From positions 744,001 through 808,000 of the forward strand of contig NZ_RQES01000005.1 in NCBI RefSeq assembly GCF_004769405.1: a DNA stretch of 64,000 bases, written 5' to 3'. This document shows positions 49,383 through 58,447 of the stretch, one piece after another (the stretch's first letter is position 1; each line of letters starts with the position of its first letter). The notes under the pieces are model-generated. The model was given only the letters and a program-made list of their open reading frames with translations. It was not told where the DNA came from and searched no databases. Made by a program: the position numbers and the translations under genes. This DNA comes from Leptospira selangorensis (GTDB lineage Bacteria; Spirochaetota; Leptospiria; Leptospirales; Leptospiraceae).

Positions 49383-50624
49383 TTGAGTTTTGATCTCGAA
49401 AAGATACGCAGAGATTTTCCGATTCTATCTACACAGATGAACGGCAAGCCCTTGGTGTTTCTGGACAGTGCTGCCAGTTCTCAAAAGCCTAAGTCTGTTA
49501 TAGATACTATCCGTAAATATTATGAAGCGGAGAATGCAAACATTCACCGTGGAGTGTATTATCTTTCCCAAAAGGCCACTGAAAAATATGAGATGGCTCG
49601 TATCAGAACATCCAGATTTATCGGAGCTGCCTGCGCCAAGGTAGTCATATTTACTCGCAATACCACTGAATCCATCAACCTAGTCGCTCAATCTTGGGGA
49701 CGCACTAATATCCATGAAGGTGATGAGATCGTTCTCACAGAATTAGAACACCATTCTAATTTGGTTCCTTGGCAGATGTTAGCCCAGGAAAAACAAGCAG
49801 TCTTAAAATTTATTCCTCTTAACCAAGATTCCACTTTGGATCTTAGTAATTTGGATGAGATCATCACTGAAAGAGTAAAGTTAGTCGCTCTTGCTCAGAT
49901 GTCCAATGTCACCGGCACAATTCACGATCTTTCCGCTATTATCCGTAGAGCAAGGGAAGTCGGAGCGAAAGTGTTGATAGACGGAGCCCAAGGCATCTGC
50001 CATCTTCCGACAAACGTTCAGAAAGAAGATTTTGATTTTTATGCATTCTCCGCTCATAAGATGCTCGGGCCTACTGGTGTGGGAATTCTCTACGCTAAGG
50101 AAGAGATCTTAGACACAATGCCTCCTTGGATGGGAGGAGGGGATATGATCTCCAAGGTTTGGAAGGATAAATCCACTTATGCGGATCTTCCTGCAAGATT
50201 AGAAGCGGGAACTCCTAATATTTCCGGAGTTATCGGATTTGGAGCAGCTTTAGAATATCTTGAATCTGTTGGAATGCAAGAGATCAGAAATCATGAGTTG
50301 GAACTCCTACAATATGCTTTAGATCGATTGGAAGACTTCGGCGGTTTAGAACTGTACGGAACAAACGATCTAAACAAAAGAGGTGGAGTGATCTCCTTCA
50401 ATTTCCCTGGAGTACACCCTCATGATGTAGGTTCCATTCTGGACGAAGAGGGAATTGCTATCCGTGTGGGGCATCATTGCGCTCAACCGTTTATGGACTT
50501 CAAAGGAATCGCAGGCACCTGCCGTGCTTCTTTCTATCTTTATAATACCAAAGAAGACGTAGATTCTCTTTTGGTAGGTCTAAAGAAAGTGAAGGAGATT
50601 TTCGGCCGTGTCCTTAAGCGATAG
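49383..50624 (+). CDS. sufS: Cysteine desulfurase SufS
   Basis: A 413-residue class V aminotransferase-fold enzyme. Catalytic residues: His123 in LEHHSN, PLP-binding Asp200 (VLIDGAQG) with Lys226 in [12 protein letters not shown], and active Cys380 in AGTCRASF. It takes sulfur from cysteine for cluster assembly. It starts with TTG 49383 after a GAGGAG site and overlaps sufU by 17 bp. Confidence 0.95.
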   Translation: MSFDLEKIRRDFPILSTQMNGKPLVFLDSAASSQKPKSVIDTIRKYYEAENANIHRGVYYLSQKATEKYEMARIRTSRFIGAACAKVVIFTRNTTESINLVAQSWGRTNIHEGDEIVLTELEHHSNLVPWQMLAQEKQAVLKFIPLNQDSTLDLSNLDEIITERVKLVALAQMSNVTGTIHDLSAIIRRAREVGAKVLIDGAQGICHLPTNVQKEDFDFYAFSAHKMLGPTGVGILYAKEEILDTMPPWMGGGDMISKVWKDKSTYADLPARLEAGTPNISGVIGFGAALEYLESVGMQEIRNHELELLQYALDRLEDFGGLELYGTNDLNKRGGVISFNFPGVHPHDVGSILDEEGIAIRVGHHCAQPFMDFKGIAGTCRASFYLYNTKEDVDSLLVGLKKVKEIFGRVLKR

Positions 50625-51033
50625 TCTTTACCAAGAAGTACTACTCGATCATTACCAAAATCCGAGACATCATGGAAAGATGGAACACTCCGATCTTCAT
50701 CAAGAAGGAGTGAATCCTCTCTGTGGTGACGAAGTAGAATTATTCCTGAAACTGAACGGAGATATAATCTCTGAGATCAGTTTTGTGGGGAAGGGCTGCT
50801 CTATTTCTCAAGCATCCGCTTCTATGCTCACAGATTGTCTTTACGGTAAAACTATCTCGGAAGCAAAATTATTGATCCAAGAATTTAAAGGAATGCTTTT
50901 AGAAGATAAGGTCCCGAATTTTCCGGAAGAATATGAAGATCTAGAATCCATGGAAGCGGTAAAGAAGATTCCGGCGCGTATTAAATGTGCAACGCTTGCC
51001 TGGAACACTTTAGAAAAGGCGATCGGGAAGTAG
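50608..51033 (+). CDS. sufU: Zinc-dependent sulfurtransferase/scaffold SufU
   Basis: A 141-residue U-type protein: ligands Cys39 and Asp41 in NPLCGDEV, Cys64 in [13 protein letters not shown] and Cys127 in RIKCATLAW. The long insert between the second and third cysteines is typical of SufU rather than IscU. SufU accepts sulfur from SufS in Gram-positives. The GTG start has GGAG upstream and lies in the end of sufS. It is the last gene of the suf run and is followed by a toxin-antitoxin pair. Confidence 0.93.
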   Translation: MSLSDSLYQEVLLDHYQNPRHHGKMEHSDLHQEGVNPLCGDEVELFLKLNGDIISEISFVGKGCSISQASASMLTDCLYGKTISEAKLLIQEFKGMLLEDKVPNFPEEYEDLESMEAVKKIPARIKCATLAWNTLEKAIGK

Positions 51034-51052
51034 TAAATTTGGCCAAAAGGAC

Positions 51053-51081
51053 TTGACAGAGGTGGCCCCGGTAGCTACAAT
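51053..51081 (+). promoter_or_regulatory. Consensus promoter of the toxin-antitoxin pair
   Basis: TTGACA (51053-51058), 17-bp spacer, TACAAT (51076-51081). The next ATG begins at 51088, six bases after the -10, where transcription should start. No ribosome site precedes the ATG, so the message is probably leaderless. Confidence 0.8.
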
Positions 51082-51087
51082 TTTGGT

Positions 51088-51387
51088 ATGAGAGCAGTAG
51101 GGATCAAAGATCTTAAAAATAATCTGAGCAGTTTTCTGGATTTTGTAAGAGGTGGGGAAACTGTTCTCATTTTGGATAGAAATCAGCCTATTGCAGAGAT
51201 CAAAAAAGTAGATCCAAAATCTGATCGCACACAACTCTATCTCAAAGAAGCAGCTAACGCGAACTCTATCATCCCTGCAAAAGCTCCAAAAGGAATCAAT
51301 ATTCCGAAATCCATTCTATTAAACGCTGAAGTCAAAACCAGAGTCTCTACAGCTTGGAGGGAGGCTTACCAAGCAGACAGGGATTAA
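51088..51387 (+). CDS. Phd/YefM-type antitoxin
   Basis: A 99-residue antitoxin. The DNA-binding N-terminal half has the Phd/YefM pattern MRAVGIKDLKNNLSSFLDFV, RGGETVLILDRNQPIAEI; the C-terminal part would wrap the toxin. The following gene begins on the next base, so both come from one message. The gene begins at the expected transcription start (see promoter), which implies a leaderless start. It sits between sufU and an AraC gene and looks like an insertion into an otherwise conserved neighbourhood. Confidence 0.85.
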   Translation: MRAVGIKDLKNNLSSFLDFVRGGETVLILDRNQPIAEIKKVDPKSDRTQLYLKEAANANSIIPAKAPKGINIPKSILLNAEVKTRVSTAWREAYQADRD

Positions 51388-51825
51388 ATGGTCTTATATA
51401 TAGATACGAGTCTTCTATTAAATATTCTTTATGCAGAAGTCGGATATGAAGACCATTTAGATTATTTCAACAGATCGGATCTCAAGTTCGGTTCTATCCT
51501 GCTTGAGATAGAAAGTTTCAGAAGTTTACATTTTACTTATTCTAAAGAAGCCAAACATTTACCTAAAAATTGGTTCAAAGATGCAGAAGGGTTCCTGGGC
51601 GAATTTATTTCTCAAATCAATTTAAAAAATCTGGATGATGATATTCGAACGGAGATCAAGAAGAATAAAGAAGTTCTGGAACTTAAATCCTTGGATGCAG
51701 CTCATTTGGCCACTGCATTACATATCAGAAAGTCCATTTCGGACGAATTGATCCTATGTTCTATGGATGAAAAATTTAGATCGGTGGCTAAAAAGTTGGG
51801 TTTTAAATTATATCCCAAAAAATAA
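51388..51825 (+). CDS. vapC: PIN-domain (VapC-type) toxin
   Basis: A 145-residue PIN nuclease: acidic residues Asp6 (YIDTSLL), Glu40 or Glu42, Asp103 (KSLDAAHLATAL) and Asp127 (CSMDEKF) make the metal site. VapC toxins cut specific RNAs, often tRNA or 23S rRNA. The ATG follows the antitoxin stop directly with no gap. Both genes appear intact. Confidence 0.9.
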   Translation: MVLYIDTSLLLNILYAEVGYEDHLDYFNRSDLKFGSILLEIESFRSLHFTYSKEAKHLPKNWFKDAEGFLGEFISQINLKNLDDDIRTEIKKNKEVLELKSLDAAHLATALHIRKSISDELILCSMDEKFRSVAKKLGFKLYPKK

Positions 51826-51906
51826 AAAAATTTTCAGATCGCAAGAACTATCAAGCAAGAGTAAAAGATAAAGTTTAGGATACTGGAAACAGTACCAAGG
51901 ACTGTA

Positions 51907-52737
51907 ATGGATTTCGTTCAAAAGGCTCTCTGGTTTATCGAAGGTCATTCTAAAGAAAATATTTCTCTAGAAGATGTAGCAAAGAATGCAGGGGTTTCTC
52001 CCTTTCATCTAACACGAACCTTCTCTCTGACTATGGGAGTTTCTTTGATGAGATATCTAAGAGGACGACGTCTGAGCGAGGCTGCAAAGATATTGGCGGA
52101 AAAAGGATCCAATATTTTAGATCTTGCTTTGGATATTGGTTACGGATCTCACGAAGCATTTACTAGAGCTTTTAGAGATCAGTTTTCGATCACTCCTGAA
52201 CAACTCAAGTCCCAGGGTCATCTTGGTAATGTGAACTTAGTGGAGGCTATCACCTTGAACGCAGAACCAATTCCTAAAATCGATCCACCCAGATTCGAAA
52301 CTATCCCGCCTAGACTTTTTGCGGGCACTGTACAACATTACGATTGTCAAATGCCGGCAGGAATTCCAAATCAATGGCAAAGTTTCGGAGTATATTTGGG
52401 AAATATTCCTTCTCAGGTCGGAGACGCTGCTTACGGAGTTTGTTATAATTTCGATGCAGAAGGTAACTTCGATTATATGTGCGGAGTAGAAGTTTCAAAT
52501 TCTTCCGGGTTACCTAAAGAGTTCCAGGTATTAAAAATCCCTGCTCAGAAGTATGCCGTGTTTACTCATAAGGGTCATATTGCCGGGATCAGAGCTACAT
52601 TTGCTGCAGCAGGCAAATGGTTTCCTGATTCCGGAGTAAAACCTTTCGAAGGTGCAAACTTAGAAAGGTATGGTAAAGAATTCAATCCAGTCACAGGAAT
52701 GGGTGGATTAGAAATTTGGATCCCCGTAGAGGATTAA
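51907..52737 (+). CDS. AraC-family regulator with GyrI-like effector domain
   Basis: A 276-residue regulator. The N-terminal AraC domain has two helix-turn-helices (ISLEDVAKNAGVSPFHLTR; ILDLALDIGYGSHEAFTRAF). Residues about 120-275 form the GyrI-like effector-binding domain (FQVLKIPAQKYAVFTHKGHI; GLEIWIPVED), giving a Rob/SoxS-like layout. Such proteins sense drugs or peptides. AAGGA precedes the ATG. The chromate transporter downstream (54 bp) may be one of its targets. Confidence 0.9.
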   Translation: MDFVQKALWFIEGHSKENISLEDVAKNAGVSPFHLTRTFSLTMGVSLMRYLRGRRLSEAAKILAEKGSNILDLALDIGYGSHEAFTRAFRDQFSITPEQLKSQGHLGNVNLVEAITLNAEPIPKIDPPRFETIPPRLFAGTVQHYDCQMPAGIPNQWQSFGVYLGNIPSQVGDAAYGVCYNFDAEGNFDYMCGVEVSNSSGLPKEFQVLKIPAQKYAVFTHKGHIAGIRATFAAAGKWFPDSGVKPFEGANLERYGKEFNPVTGMGGLEIWIPVED

Positions 52738-52791
52738 ATTTTCCGAAAGGTCTTGCGGAGTCGACACGCAGGGCTTAAATAGTGTTTTCGG

Positions 52792-53946
52792 ATGAAAGAA
52801 GTATTTTTTACTTTTTTAAAATTAGGTCTGATCTCTTTCGGCGGCCCTACTGCGCATTTAGCTTATTTCTATCAAGAATTCGTAATTCGCAAAAAATGGA
52901 TCTCGGAAGAAGTTTATAAGGAATTATTGGCGGTTTGCCAATTTCTTCCTGGTCCTGCGAGCAGCCAATTGGGGATCTGTATTGGAACTCTTCGTTCTGG
53001 TTGGAAAGCAGGATGTATTGCTTGGTTCGGATTTACACTTCCTTCCATTCTATTGATGGTCGGTTTTGGAATTTTATTAAAATCGAATATAGTTCCGGAT
53101 CTAAAATGGGTACACGGTTTAAAATTGGTAGCTGCTGCAGTTGTGGCTCATGCGATCTTGACCATGTGGAAAAATTCCAAAGACCATACATATAAGATCT
53201 ATATGGTCATCGGCTCCGCACTGATTACCTTAGTATTTTCAGGTGCATTTACCCAATTGATCGTGATTTTGATAGGGGCCGGGATCGGATTTTTTCTATT
53301 TAAAGAAGAAACTGATCTTCCTTATGTTTCAGTTTCCTTCTCCGTTCCGAAAAAGATCGCATTCTGGTCTTTAGGTTTTTTCTTCCTTCTTCTTTTTTTA
53401 TTACCCTTATTAAAATCATTCTCCGGTTTGCTGTCCTTTGCGATCTCTGATTCATTTTATAGATCAGGTGCTTTGGTTTTTGGAGGAGGGCATGTGGTCC
53501 TTCCTTTATTGGAGAACGAAGTAGTAAGACAAGGTTGGCTCGGAAAAGAAGAATTTTTAGCAGGGTATGGGGCAGCTCAAGCGATGCCTGGTCCTTTGTT
53601 TACATTTGCTTCTTACCTAGGTTATATGATCTCAGGTTACGGTGGAGCTATTCTTTCTACTGCTTTCGTATTTCTTCCTTCTTTTCTTTTGGTGTTTGGA
53701 TTTTTTCCTCTTTGGGAAAAAATAAGAAATTATCCGAAGATGAGGACCGTGATAGATGCGATCCAGTTTTGTGCATTAGGAATTTTATTGTCCGCATTCT
53801 GTACCCCTGTATTCACTTCTTCCGTTTACTCCGCTTATGATCTTTTTATATTCTGCTCGTTGTTCTCTTTGATGGTTTTCTTAAAGGTCCCGAACTGGTT
53901 GATCTTGATCATTGGTTTAATTTCTCCATTCTTAAATCCGTTCTGA
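52792..53946 (+). CDS. chrA: Chromate transporter ChrA family
   Basis: A 384-residue membrane protein with two homologous halves. Each half starts with the family motif: FLKLGLISFGGPTAHLAYF with FLPGPASSQLGICIG, and FYRSGALVFGGGHVVLPLLE with AMPGPLFTFASYLGY. These are the CHR signatures of long-chain chromate/sulfate antiporters (about 10 helices). Chromate efflux is the known activity of the family; the true substrate here is unproved. Placed right after an AraC-type regulator. Confidence 0.92.
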   Translation: MKEVFFTFLKLGLISFGGPTAHLAYFYQEFVIRKKWISEEVYKELLAVCQFLPGPASSQLGICIGTLRSGWKAGCIAWFGFTLPSILLMVGFGILLKSNIVPDLKWVHGLKLVAAAVVAHAILTMWKNSKDHTYKIYMVIGSALITLVFSGAFTQLIVILIGAGIGFFLFKEETDLPYVSVSFSVPKKIAFWSLGFFFLLLFLLPLLKSFSGLLSFAISDSFYRSGALVFGGGHVVLPLLENEVVRQGWLGKEEFLAGYGAAQAMPGPLFTFASYLGYMISGYGGAILSTAFVFLPSFLLVFGFFPLWEKIRNYPKMRTVIDAIQFCALGILLSAFCTPVFTSSVYSAYDLFIFCSLFSLMVFLKVPNWLILIIGLISPFLNPF

Positions 53947-54011
53947 AGGAAAATAAAAGAGTTCTTAAAATTCTTTACACAGAGTCGTTGTTTAGATAGA
54001 CTAATAGTTAG

Positions 54012-54344
54012 ATGCAATTATTAGAACAACCAACTCAAGAGATCGAAAAAAGGGTCTATGCTGAGATCCATAGGGTAGAAGATCCAGAGATAGGTATCTC
54101 CGTGGCGGAGTTAGGTCTGATCTATAAGATCCAGGTAGAAGGTGATAAAGCCAAAATAGAAATGACTTATACTTCTATGGCTTGTCCTGCCGGCCCTCAA
54201 ATGAAAAAGGATATCGAAGATAACGCTCTTAGAGTGGAAGGTATCAACTCAGTGGATGTTGAGGTAGTTTGGACTCCTAAATGGGACCCAAGAGCAATGG
54301 CTTCCGAAGAAGCTAAAATGGATCTTGGGATTTTCGATTACTAA
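54012..54344 (+). CDS. sufT: MIP18/SufT-type Fe-S assembly factor
   Basis: A 110-residue DUF59/MIP18 protein: [19 protein letters not shown] with the hallmark DPE, then [19 protein letters not shown] holding the reactive cysteine, and [16 protein letters not shown] at the end. SufT helps mature Fe-S proteins. It lies 3 kb downstream of sufU; the toxin-antitoxin, AraC and chrA genes lie between. Its last four bases overlap the convergent modC. Confidence 0.9.
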   Translation: MQLLEQPTQEIEKRVYAEIHRVEDPEIGISVAELGLIYKIQVEGDKAKIEMTYTSMACPAGPQMKKDIEDNALRVEGINSVDVEVVWTPKWDPRAMASEEAKMDLGIFDY

Positions 54345-55012
54345 GAACGGTTACTAATTATCCTACCGTCTTCCATATAAAGGGCACTAGTCCCGAAATA
54401 TTCCAGATCCTTGGGGTCATGTGAGATCAGAAGAATTGGCATTCTGATCTTATGCCTTAAACTTTTTAATTCTTCTCTCATCTTTTGTCTTAGATCCGTA
54501 TGAAGTGCCGCAAACGGTTCATCTAAAAGTAAAATTTTAGGATCTCTTGCAAGTGCTCTTGCGATCGCCACTCTTTGTTTTTGCCCACCTGAAAGATGTT
54601 TAGGATAACTTTCGGAAGTTTCTTCTATCTCGAATAAATTCATCAGATAAGAAACTGTTTCCTTGTCTTTTTTTTTCGTGGTTTGAAAGATTTTGTTTAA
54701 TCCGAATTCTATATTCTTTCTGACAGTTAGATGAGGAAACAGTCCATAACTTTGGGGAACATAGCCTAGATTTCTTTTTTGGGGCGGGATATATTTTTTG
54801 GAAGAAGAATCAAAATAGACAGCGTCTGCAAAAGATATATGCCCGGAATCAGGCTTTAAAAGACCGGCTAATGCTCGTAAGGTGAGACTTTTTCCTGCTC
54901 CGGAAGGACCGTATAATACCTGAAATTCTCCCGAAAATTCAAACTGGACATCCAATTCGAATTTTCGATTTCCGTCGGAGAGTTTTTTTCGGATGTCTAC
55001 CGTTAAAGACAT
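54341..55012 (-). CDS. modC: Molybdate ABC transporter ATP-binding protein
   Basis: A 223-residue ATPase: Walker [23 protein letters not shown], signature [16 protein letters not shown], Walker [14 protein letters not shown]-loop LISHD. It lacks the C-terminal molybdate-binding (TOBE) domain of E. coli ModC (352 aa), so it cannot sense molybdate itself. It follows modA directly (one-base overlap) and powers molybdate uptake. Confidence 0.9.
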   Translation of the reverse strand: MSLTVDIRKKLSDGNRKFELDVQFEFSGEFQVLYGPSGAGKSLTLRALAGLLKPDSGHISFADAVYFDSSSKKYIPPQKRNLGYVPQSYGLFPHLTVRKNIEFGLNKIFQTTKKKDKETVSYLMNLFEIEETSESYPKHLSGGQKQRVAIARALARDPKILLLDEPFAALHTDLRQKMREELKSLRHKIRMPILLISHDPKDLEYFGTSALYMEDGRIISNRS

Positions 55013-55776
55013 TAAGGAAGTATAAACTTATATTTTATAAATGTTTCTTTTGCTTCTGGAGATTTTTTTAAGAATTCCAAGAAAGATTTTGCTTCTTCTG
55101 AATTTTTGGTCCCGGTTACTAAAATTCCCGGGTATAAGATCGGTTTGTGTCCACTTAATGTAAGTGCTATCTTAACTTTGGATTCTGCGATTGCTGCATC
55201 TGTGATGTATACAAATCCAACTTCTACTTCTTCTCTTCCTACATAGTCTAAAACTTGCCTTACGTTTTCTGCCGGGATAAATTTTTCTTTTAAGGAAATG
55301 TTTAAGTTATTCTTGGTAAGAACTTCTTCCGCATATTTCCCTGCCGGAACAGAACTTGGATTTCCAATCGCGATTCTTTTGATCTCGGGCAATTGTAGAT
55401 CTTCCAATTTTTTGATCTTGAGTTCGCTTGCCTTGGGTTGGATTAGAACTAAAGTATTTTTGAGTAAGATCGTTTTTGTAGAGGATTCTAAAACTTCCGC
55501 TTTAATCCCTTTATCTACTATGTCCTGATCTGCTGAGATAAAAACATCTACCGGAGCACCTTTTTCTATTTGTTGGTATAAACTTCCGGAAGATCCGAAA
55601 TTGAATACTGCCTTGATCCCTGTTTTTTGTTTGAATGTGGTTCCGAGTTCTTTCAAAACATCGGTCAAGCTGGATGCTGCAGAGATTGTGATCTCTTTTT
55701 CCTTCTCTTGTGTGTAAGAAGGGGATTGGATGAGTAGAAGTAAAACAGGGAGTAAAATATATAATCTTTTGATCAT
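55012..55776 (-). CDS. modA: Molybdate ABC transporter substrate-binding protein
   Basis: A 254-residue periplasmic binding protein with a signal peptide (core LYILLPVLLLLIQSPSYT). The family pattern ITISAASSLTDVLKEL and FNFGSSGSLYQQIEKGAPVDVF supplies the oxyanion-binding serines. It captures molybdate or tungstate for ModB. It follows modB by 15 bp. Confidence 0.92.
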   Translation of the reverse strand: MIKRLYILLPVLLLLIQSPSYTQEKEKEITISAASSLTDVLKELGTTFKQKTGIKAVFNFGSSGSLYQQIEKGAPVDVFISADQDIVDKGIKAEVLESSTKTILLKNTLVLIQPKASELKIKKLEDLQLPEIKRIAIGNPSSVPAGKYAEEVLTKNNLNISLKEKFIPAENVRQVLDYVGREEVEVGFVYITDAAIAESKVKIALTLSGHKPILYPGILVTGTKNSEEAKSFLEFLKKSPEAKETFIKYKFILP

Positions 55777-55791
55777 TCGTTTAATAATTCC

Positions 55792-56472
55792 TTACCAATG
55801 AGATTTTTTAAGTAAGATCCCGGAAACTGTCAATACCAATACACAAGTAATGGATGCTACGAATACAAGAACCAAAGAAAATTCGTCTTTTCCGGATTGA
55901 ACAGAATCATAAATTGCAAGCGCAATGGTTTGTGTTTTTTCAGGAATATTTCCTGCGATCATTAATGTGGCGCCAAATTCTCCCATTCCTCTTGCGTAAG
56001 CCATCATGGAACCTGCTAAAATTCCTCTCCAGGAAAGTGGAAGTATCACGGTTAAAAAAGTTTCCCATTTAGATTTTCCTAGGGTGAGGGCGATCTCTTC
56101 ATATTCAGGATCTAGATCTTCAAAAGTTGCTTTTGCGGATCTATAAACTAAGGGGAAGGAAACAATTGTAGAAGCTAAAACTGCTCCATGCAAATTGAAT
56201 AATATAGAATAATGGAATTGTTCTATAAGAAAATGCCCGAGCAGTCCTTTTTTACCGAATATTACCAATAGATAATACCCGAGAACAGTAGGGGGAAGAA
56301 CCATTGGCAGAGTTAGAATTGCATCTGCAAATGCCCTTCCGAAAAATCTAAGTTTGGACATCCAGTATGCGAAAAATATCCCGAGTAAAGCAGCGAAGAA
56401 TGTAGAAAAAAATGTTACCTTTAATGTGAGAAATAAAGGATATCTGATGGAGTCCCAATCAAAAGTATCCAT
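55792..56472 (-). CDS. modB: Molybdate ABC transporter permease
   Basis: A 226-residue permease with five to six helices. LPMVLPPTVLGYYLL and the EAA-loop block RGMGEFGATLMIAGNIPEKTQ are typical of ModB. It precedes modA and modC, so the order is B-A-C rather than A-B-C. The start is ATG 56472, 9 bp after the upstream membrane gene. Confidence 0.92.
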   Translation of the reverse strand: MDTFDWDSIRYPLFLTLKVTFFSTFFAALLGIFFAYWMSKLRFFGRAFADAILTLPMVLPPTVLGYYLLVIFGKKGLLGHFLIEQFHYSILFNLHGAVLASTIVSFPLVYRSAKATFEDLDPEYEEIALTLGKSKWETFLTVILPLSWRGILAGSMMAYARGMGEFGATLMIAGNIPEKTQTIALAIYDSVQSGKDEFSLVLVFVASITCVLVLTVSGILLKKSHW

Positions 56473-56481
56473 CAGATCAAC

Positions 56482-57054
56482 TTAAAGTTTAGAATTCCAT
56501 AATGTTAGGGAAGAAGCCGTTGTGAATGCCCATAAAGAACAGAATGCATAAAAGTTAAAATTATAATAATAGTCCTGGTCCCTTATAAAACTTACAAAGA
56601 ATACATCCGGCAATAAGATCCCAAGGAGTAATAGTGTCCCTGAAAATCCTTGGAGGATAACGATTGTTTTGCCCACCCACTCACTTCTCCAGAAACCGCC
56701 GAAAAAAAACGTTAAAAAACAAGGGATGATGAAAAATATATTGGCTGCGGTTCTTACATTCACTTCTTCCAAACCGTTACGATTAGGTTCTATTCCGAAA
56801 AAGCTACCCAGTTTGGAAATCAGATCCTGCCCCGATTCTACACCTAAATTGATGGAGTAATTGATCCAACTTCCTAAGCTGAAAAATAACTGCAGCAATG
56901 CTAAAACGAAGATTAACTTTTCTTTTCCACTTTTTTCGGAATAGAATTCTATAAATCTTCCTAAAAGTTGGGAAAGAAATCTTTTCCATCCGTTTAAAAC
57001 TACGGATGTGGCAGGCAACGCGAGACTTAGATCTCTAAGAAGGTTTTTGATCAT
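56482..57054 (-). CDS. Hypothetical membrane protein between ridA and modB
   Basis: A 190-residue protein with about four hydrophobic helices (near 48-68, 103-122, 130-150, 165-185) joined by short loops. No family is recognised. It overlaps ridA by 4 bp (ATGA) and is followed 9 bp later by modB, so it is part of the same transcript. A role in molybdate or oxyanion uptake is possible but unsupported. Confidence 0.75.
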   Translation of the reverse strand: MIKNLLRDLSLALPATSVVLNGWKRFLSQLLGRFIEFYSEKSGKEKLIFVLALLQLFFSLGSWINYSINLGVESGQDLISKLGSFFGIEPNRNGLEEVNVRTAANIFFIIPCFLTFFFGGFWRSEWVGKTIVILQGFSGTLLLLGILLPDVFFVSFIRDQDYYYNFNFYAFCSLWAFTTASSLTLWNSKL

Positions 57055-57509
57055 CCTAAAGAAACCGTCATTTCCACTTCTACCGGAGCTCCTAATGGAA
57101 GAGCAGAATTTCCCACTGCAAAGCGTGCATGACGTCCTGCTTCTCCAAAAATACTTAAGAGTAGATTGGATGCATGATTCGCGACCAGATGTTGTTCCGT
57201 AAAATCAGGGTTGGAAGCCACAAATACTCCGATTTTTACGATACTCTTTATTTTATCCAAATCTCCGATCACTCCTGCGATCGCTGCGAGTCCGTTCAAC
57301 GCAGCTTGTTCTGTGGCAGCCTTTACATCATCTATAGAAAGTCCGGCCCCAAGGGTTCCAGTAAGCATAAGTTTGCCGTCTTTCAAGGGTAATTGGCCGG
57401 AAGTGAATACCAGATTTCCTGTTTGTATGGCAGGTATATAAGCTGCAATCGCCTTAGGCGCAGGTGGGAGTTCCAACCCAAGGGATTTGATTTTTTCGAG
57501 TATGCTCAT
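57051..57509 (-). CDS. ridA: RidA family enamine/imine deaminase
   Basis: A 152-residue member of the RidA/YjgF family: NLVFTSGQLPLKDGKL near residue 35 and GRHARFAVGNSALPLGAPVEVEM at the end. The conserved Arg in the last block (HARFAVG) binds the carboxylate of 2-aminoacrylate-type substrates. It hydrolyses reactive enamines from PLP enzymes. It is the first gene of the minus-strand unit with the membrane protein and modBAC. Confidence 0.9.
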   Translation of the reverse strand: MSILEKIKSLGLELPPAPKAIAAYIPAIQTGNLVFTSGQLPLKDGKLMLTGTLGAGLSIDDVKAATEQAALNGLAAIAGVIGDLDKIKSIVKIGVFVASNPDFTEQHLVANHASNLLLSIFGEAGRHARFAVGNSALPLGAPVEVEMTVSLG

Positions 57510-57646
57510 TCTATGAGGGCTTCCTTTTCCCGTTTCTCTTCTATTCCTGGATGGTTTCTCGTTTTTTCAAGCACGTATTTCGTTCCAGGCCCGGGGATTT
57601 TCCTTTACGTATGGAAGACTTTATGACAAGCTTCTTGTAGGCAAGC

Positions 57647-58447
57647 ATGTCCTCAATACTCGAATTGGAACCTCATCCAGAATATCCGGAAGCCTATATG
57701 GTATGCCGTCGCACGGGGGTCCATTTCTATAAATTGGCAAAGGAAAGGGATTACGAAGATTCCTACTTTCAGGAAGAATACAAGAATCAGTACAAAAAGA
57801 CCTACTATGAGGACGAACCTCAGCTTAGAAATTTAGCCAAGGCACGTTTAGAAATGATGAGCGCATTCCAAGATCCGAAAGGTAAAACTCTTTTCGAAAT
57901 AGGATCTGCCGCTGGCTTCTTCTTATCCGAAGCGGAGAAGAAAGGATACAAAGTTAAAGGTCTGGAACTTTCTTCCACAGAAGCGGAATACTCCAAAAAC
58001 AAATTAGGTTTGGATGTTGTCTCCGGTTCGTTCTTGGATGATTCTATTTTTCCCAAAGAAACTTTCGATGCGGTCTGTGCGTTTTTTGTAATAGAACATT
58101 TTCCGAATGCGGAACTTGTTTTAGAAAGGATCAATAAATTGTTAAAGCCGGGTGGGCTATTATTCTTAGGTCTTCCTTCATTGAATGGACCTTCTTTTCA
58201 AACCAATCCTGAAGAATGGTTTCGTACTCATCCGTCGGACCATTTTTGGGATTACTCACCCGATTCTCTTAAAAAAATGTTGAAAATGTACGGTCTCGTC
58301 ACGGTATATAGGAAACCAATGTCATACCACCCTAATAGAGATAAGGGATGGAAAGGCAAATACCTGACACATCGGCTCTTTGTTCGCTTCGCAAACCTCT
58401 CCTGCTACGCCGACACATTCCACTCAATCGCGATTAAAAAAATATGA
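57647..58447 (+). CDS. Class I SAM-dependent methyltransferase
   Basis: A 266-residue Rossmann methyltransferase: motif I LFEIGSAAGFFLSEAEKKGY (83-102) followed by VKGLELSSTEAEY, then DAVCAFFVIEHFPNAELVLE and LKPGGLLFLGLP. The N-terminal 75 residues contain several Tyr-rich turns; the short segment YMVCRRTGVHF is like the partial zinc motif of other polysaccharide-linked methyltransferases. The substrate is unknown. Its last codons overlap the helicase by 4 bp. Confidence 0.88.
   Translation: MSSILELEPHPEYPEAYMVCRRTGVHFYKLAKERDYEDSYFQEEYKNQYKKTYYEDEPQLRNLAKARLEMMSAFQDPKGKTLFEIGSAAGFFLSEAEKKGYKVKGLELSSTEAEYSKNKLGLDVVSGSFLDDSIFPKETFDAVCAFFVIEHFPNAELVLERINKLLKPGGLLFLGLPSLNGPSFQTNPEEWFRTHPSDHFWDYSPDSLKKMLKMYGLVTVYRKPMSYHPNRDKGWKGKYLTHRLFVRFANLSCYADTFHSIAIKKI

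Noticed and set aside
57510..57646. Molybdenum-cofactor riboswitch before the ridA-mod unit
   Set aside because: The 137-bp spacer shows no nested stems of the Moco type.
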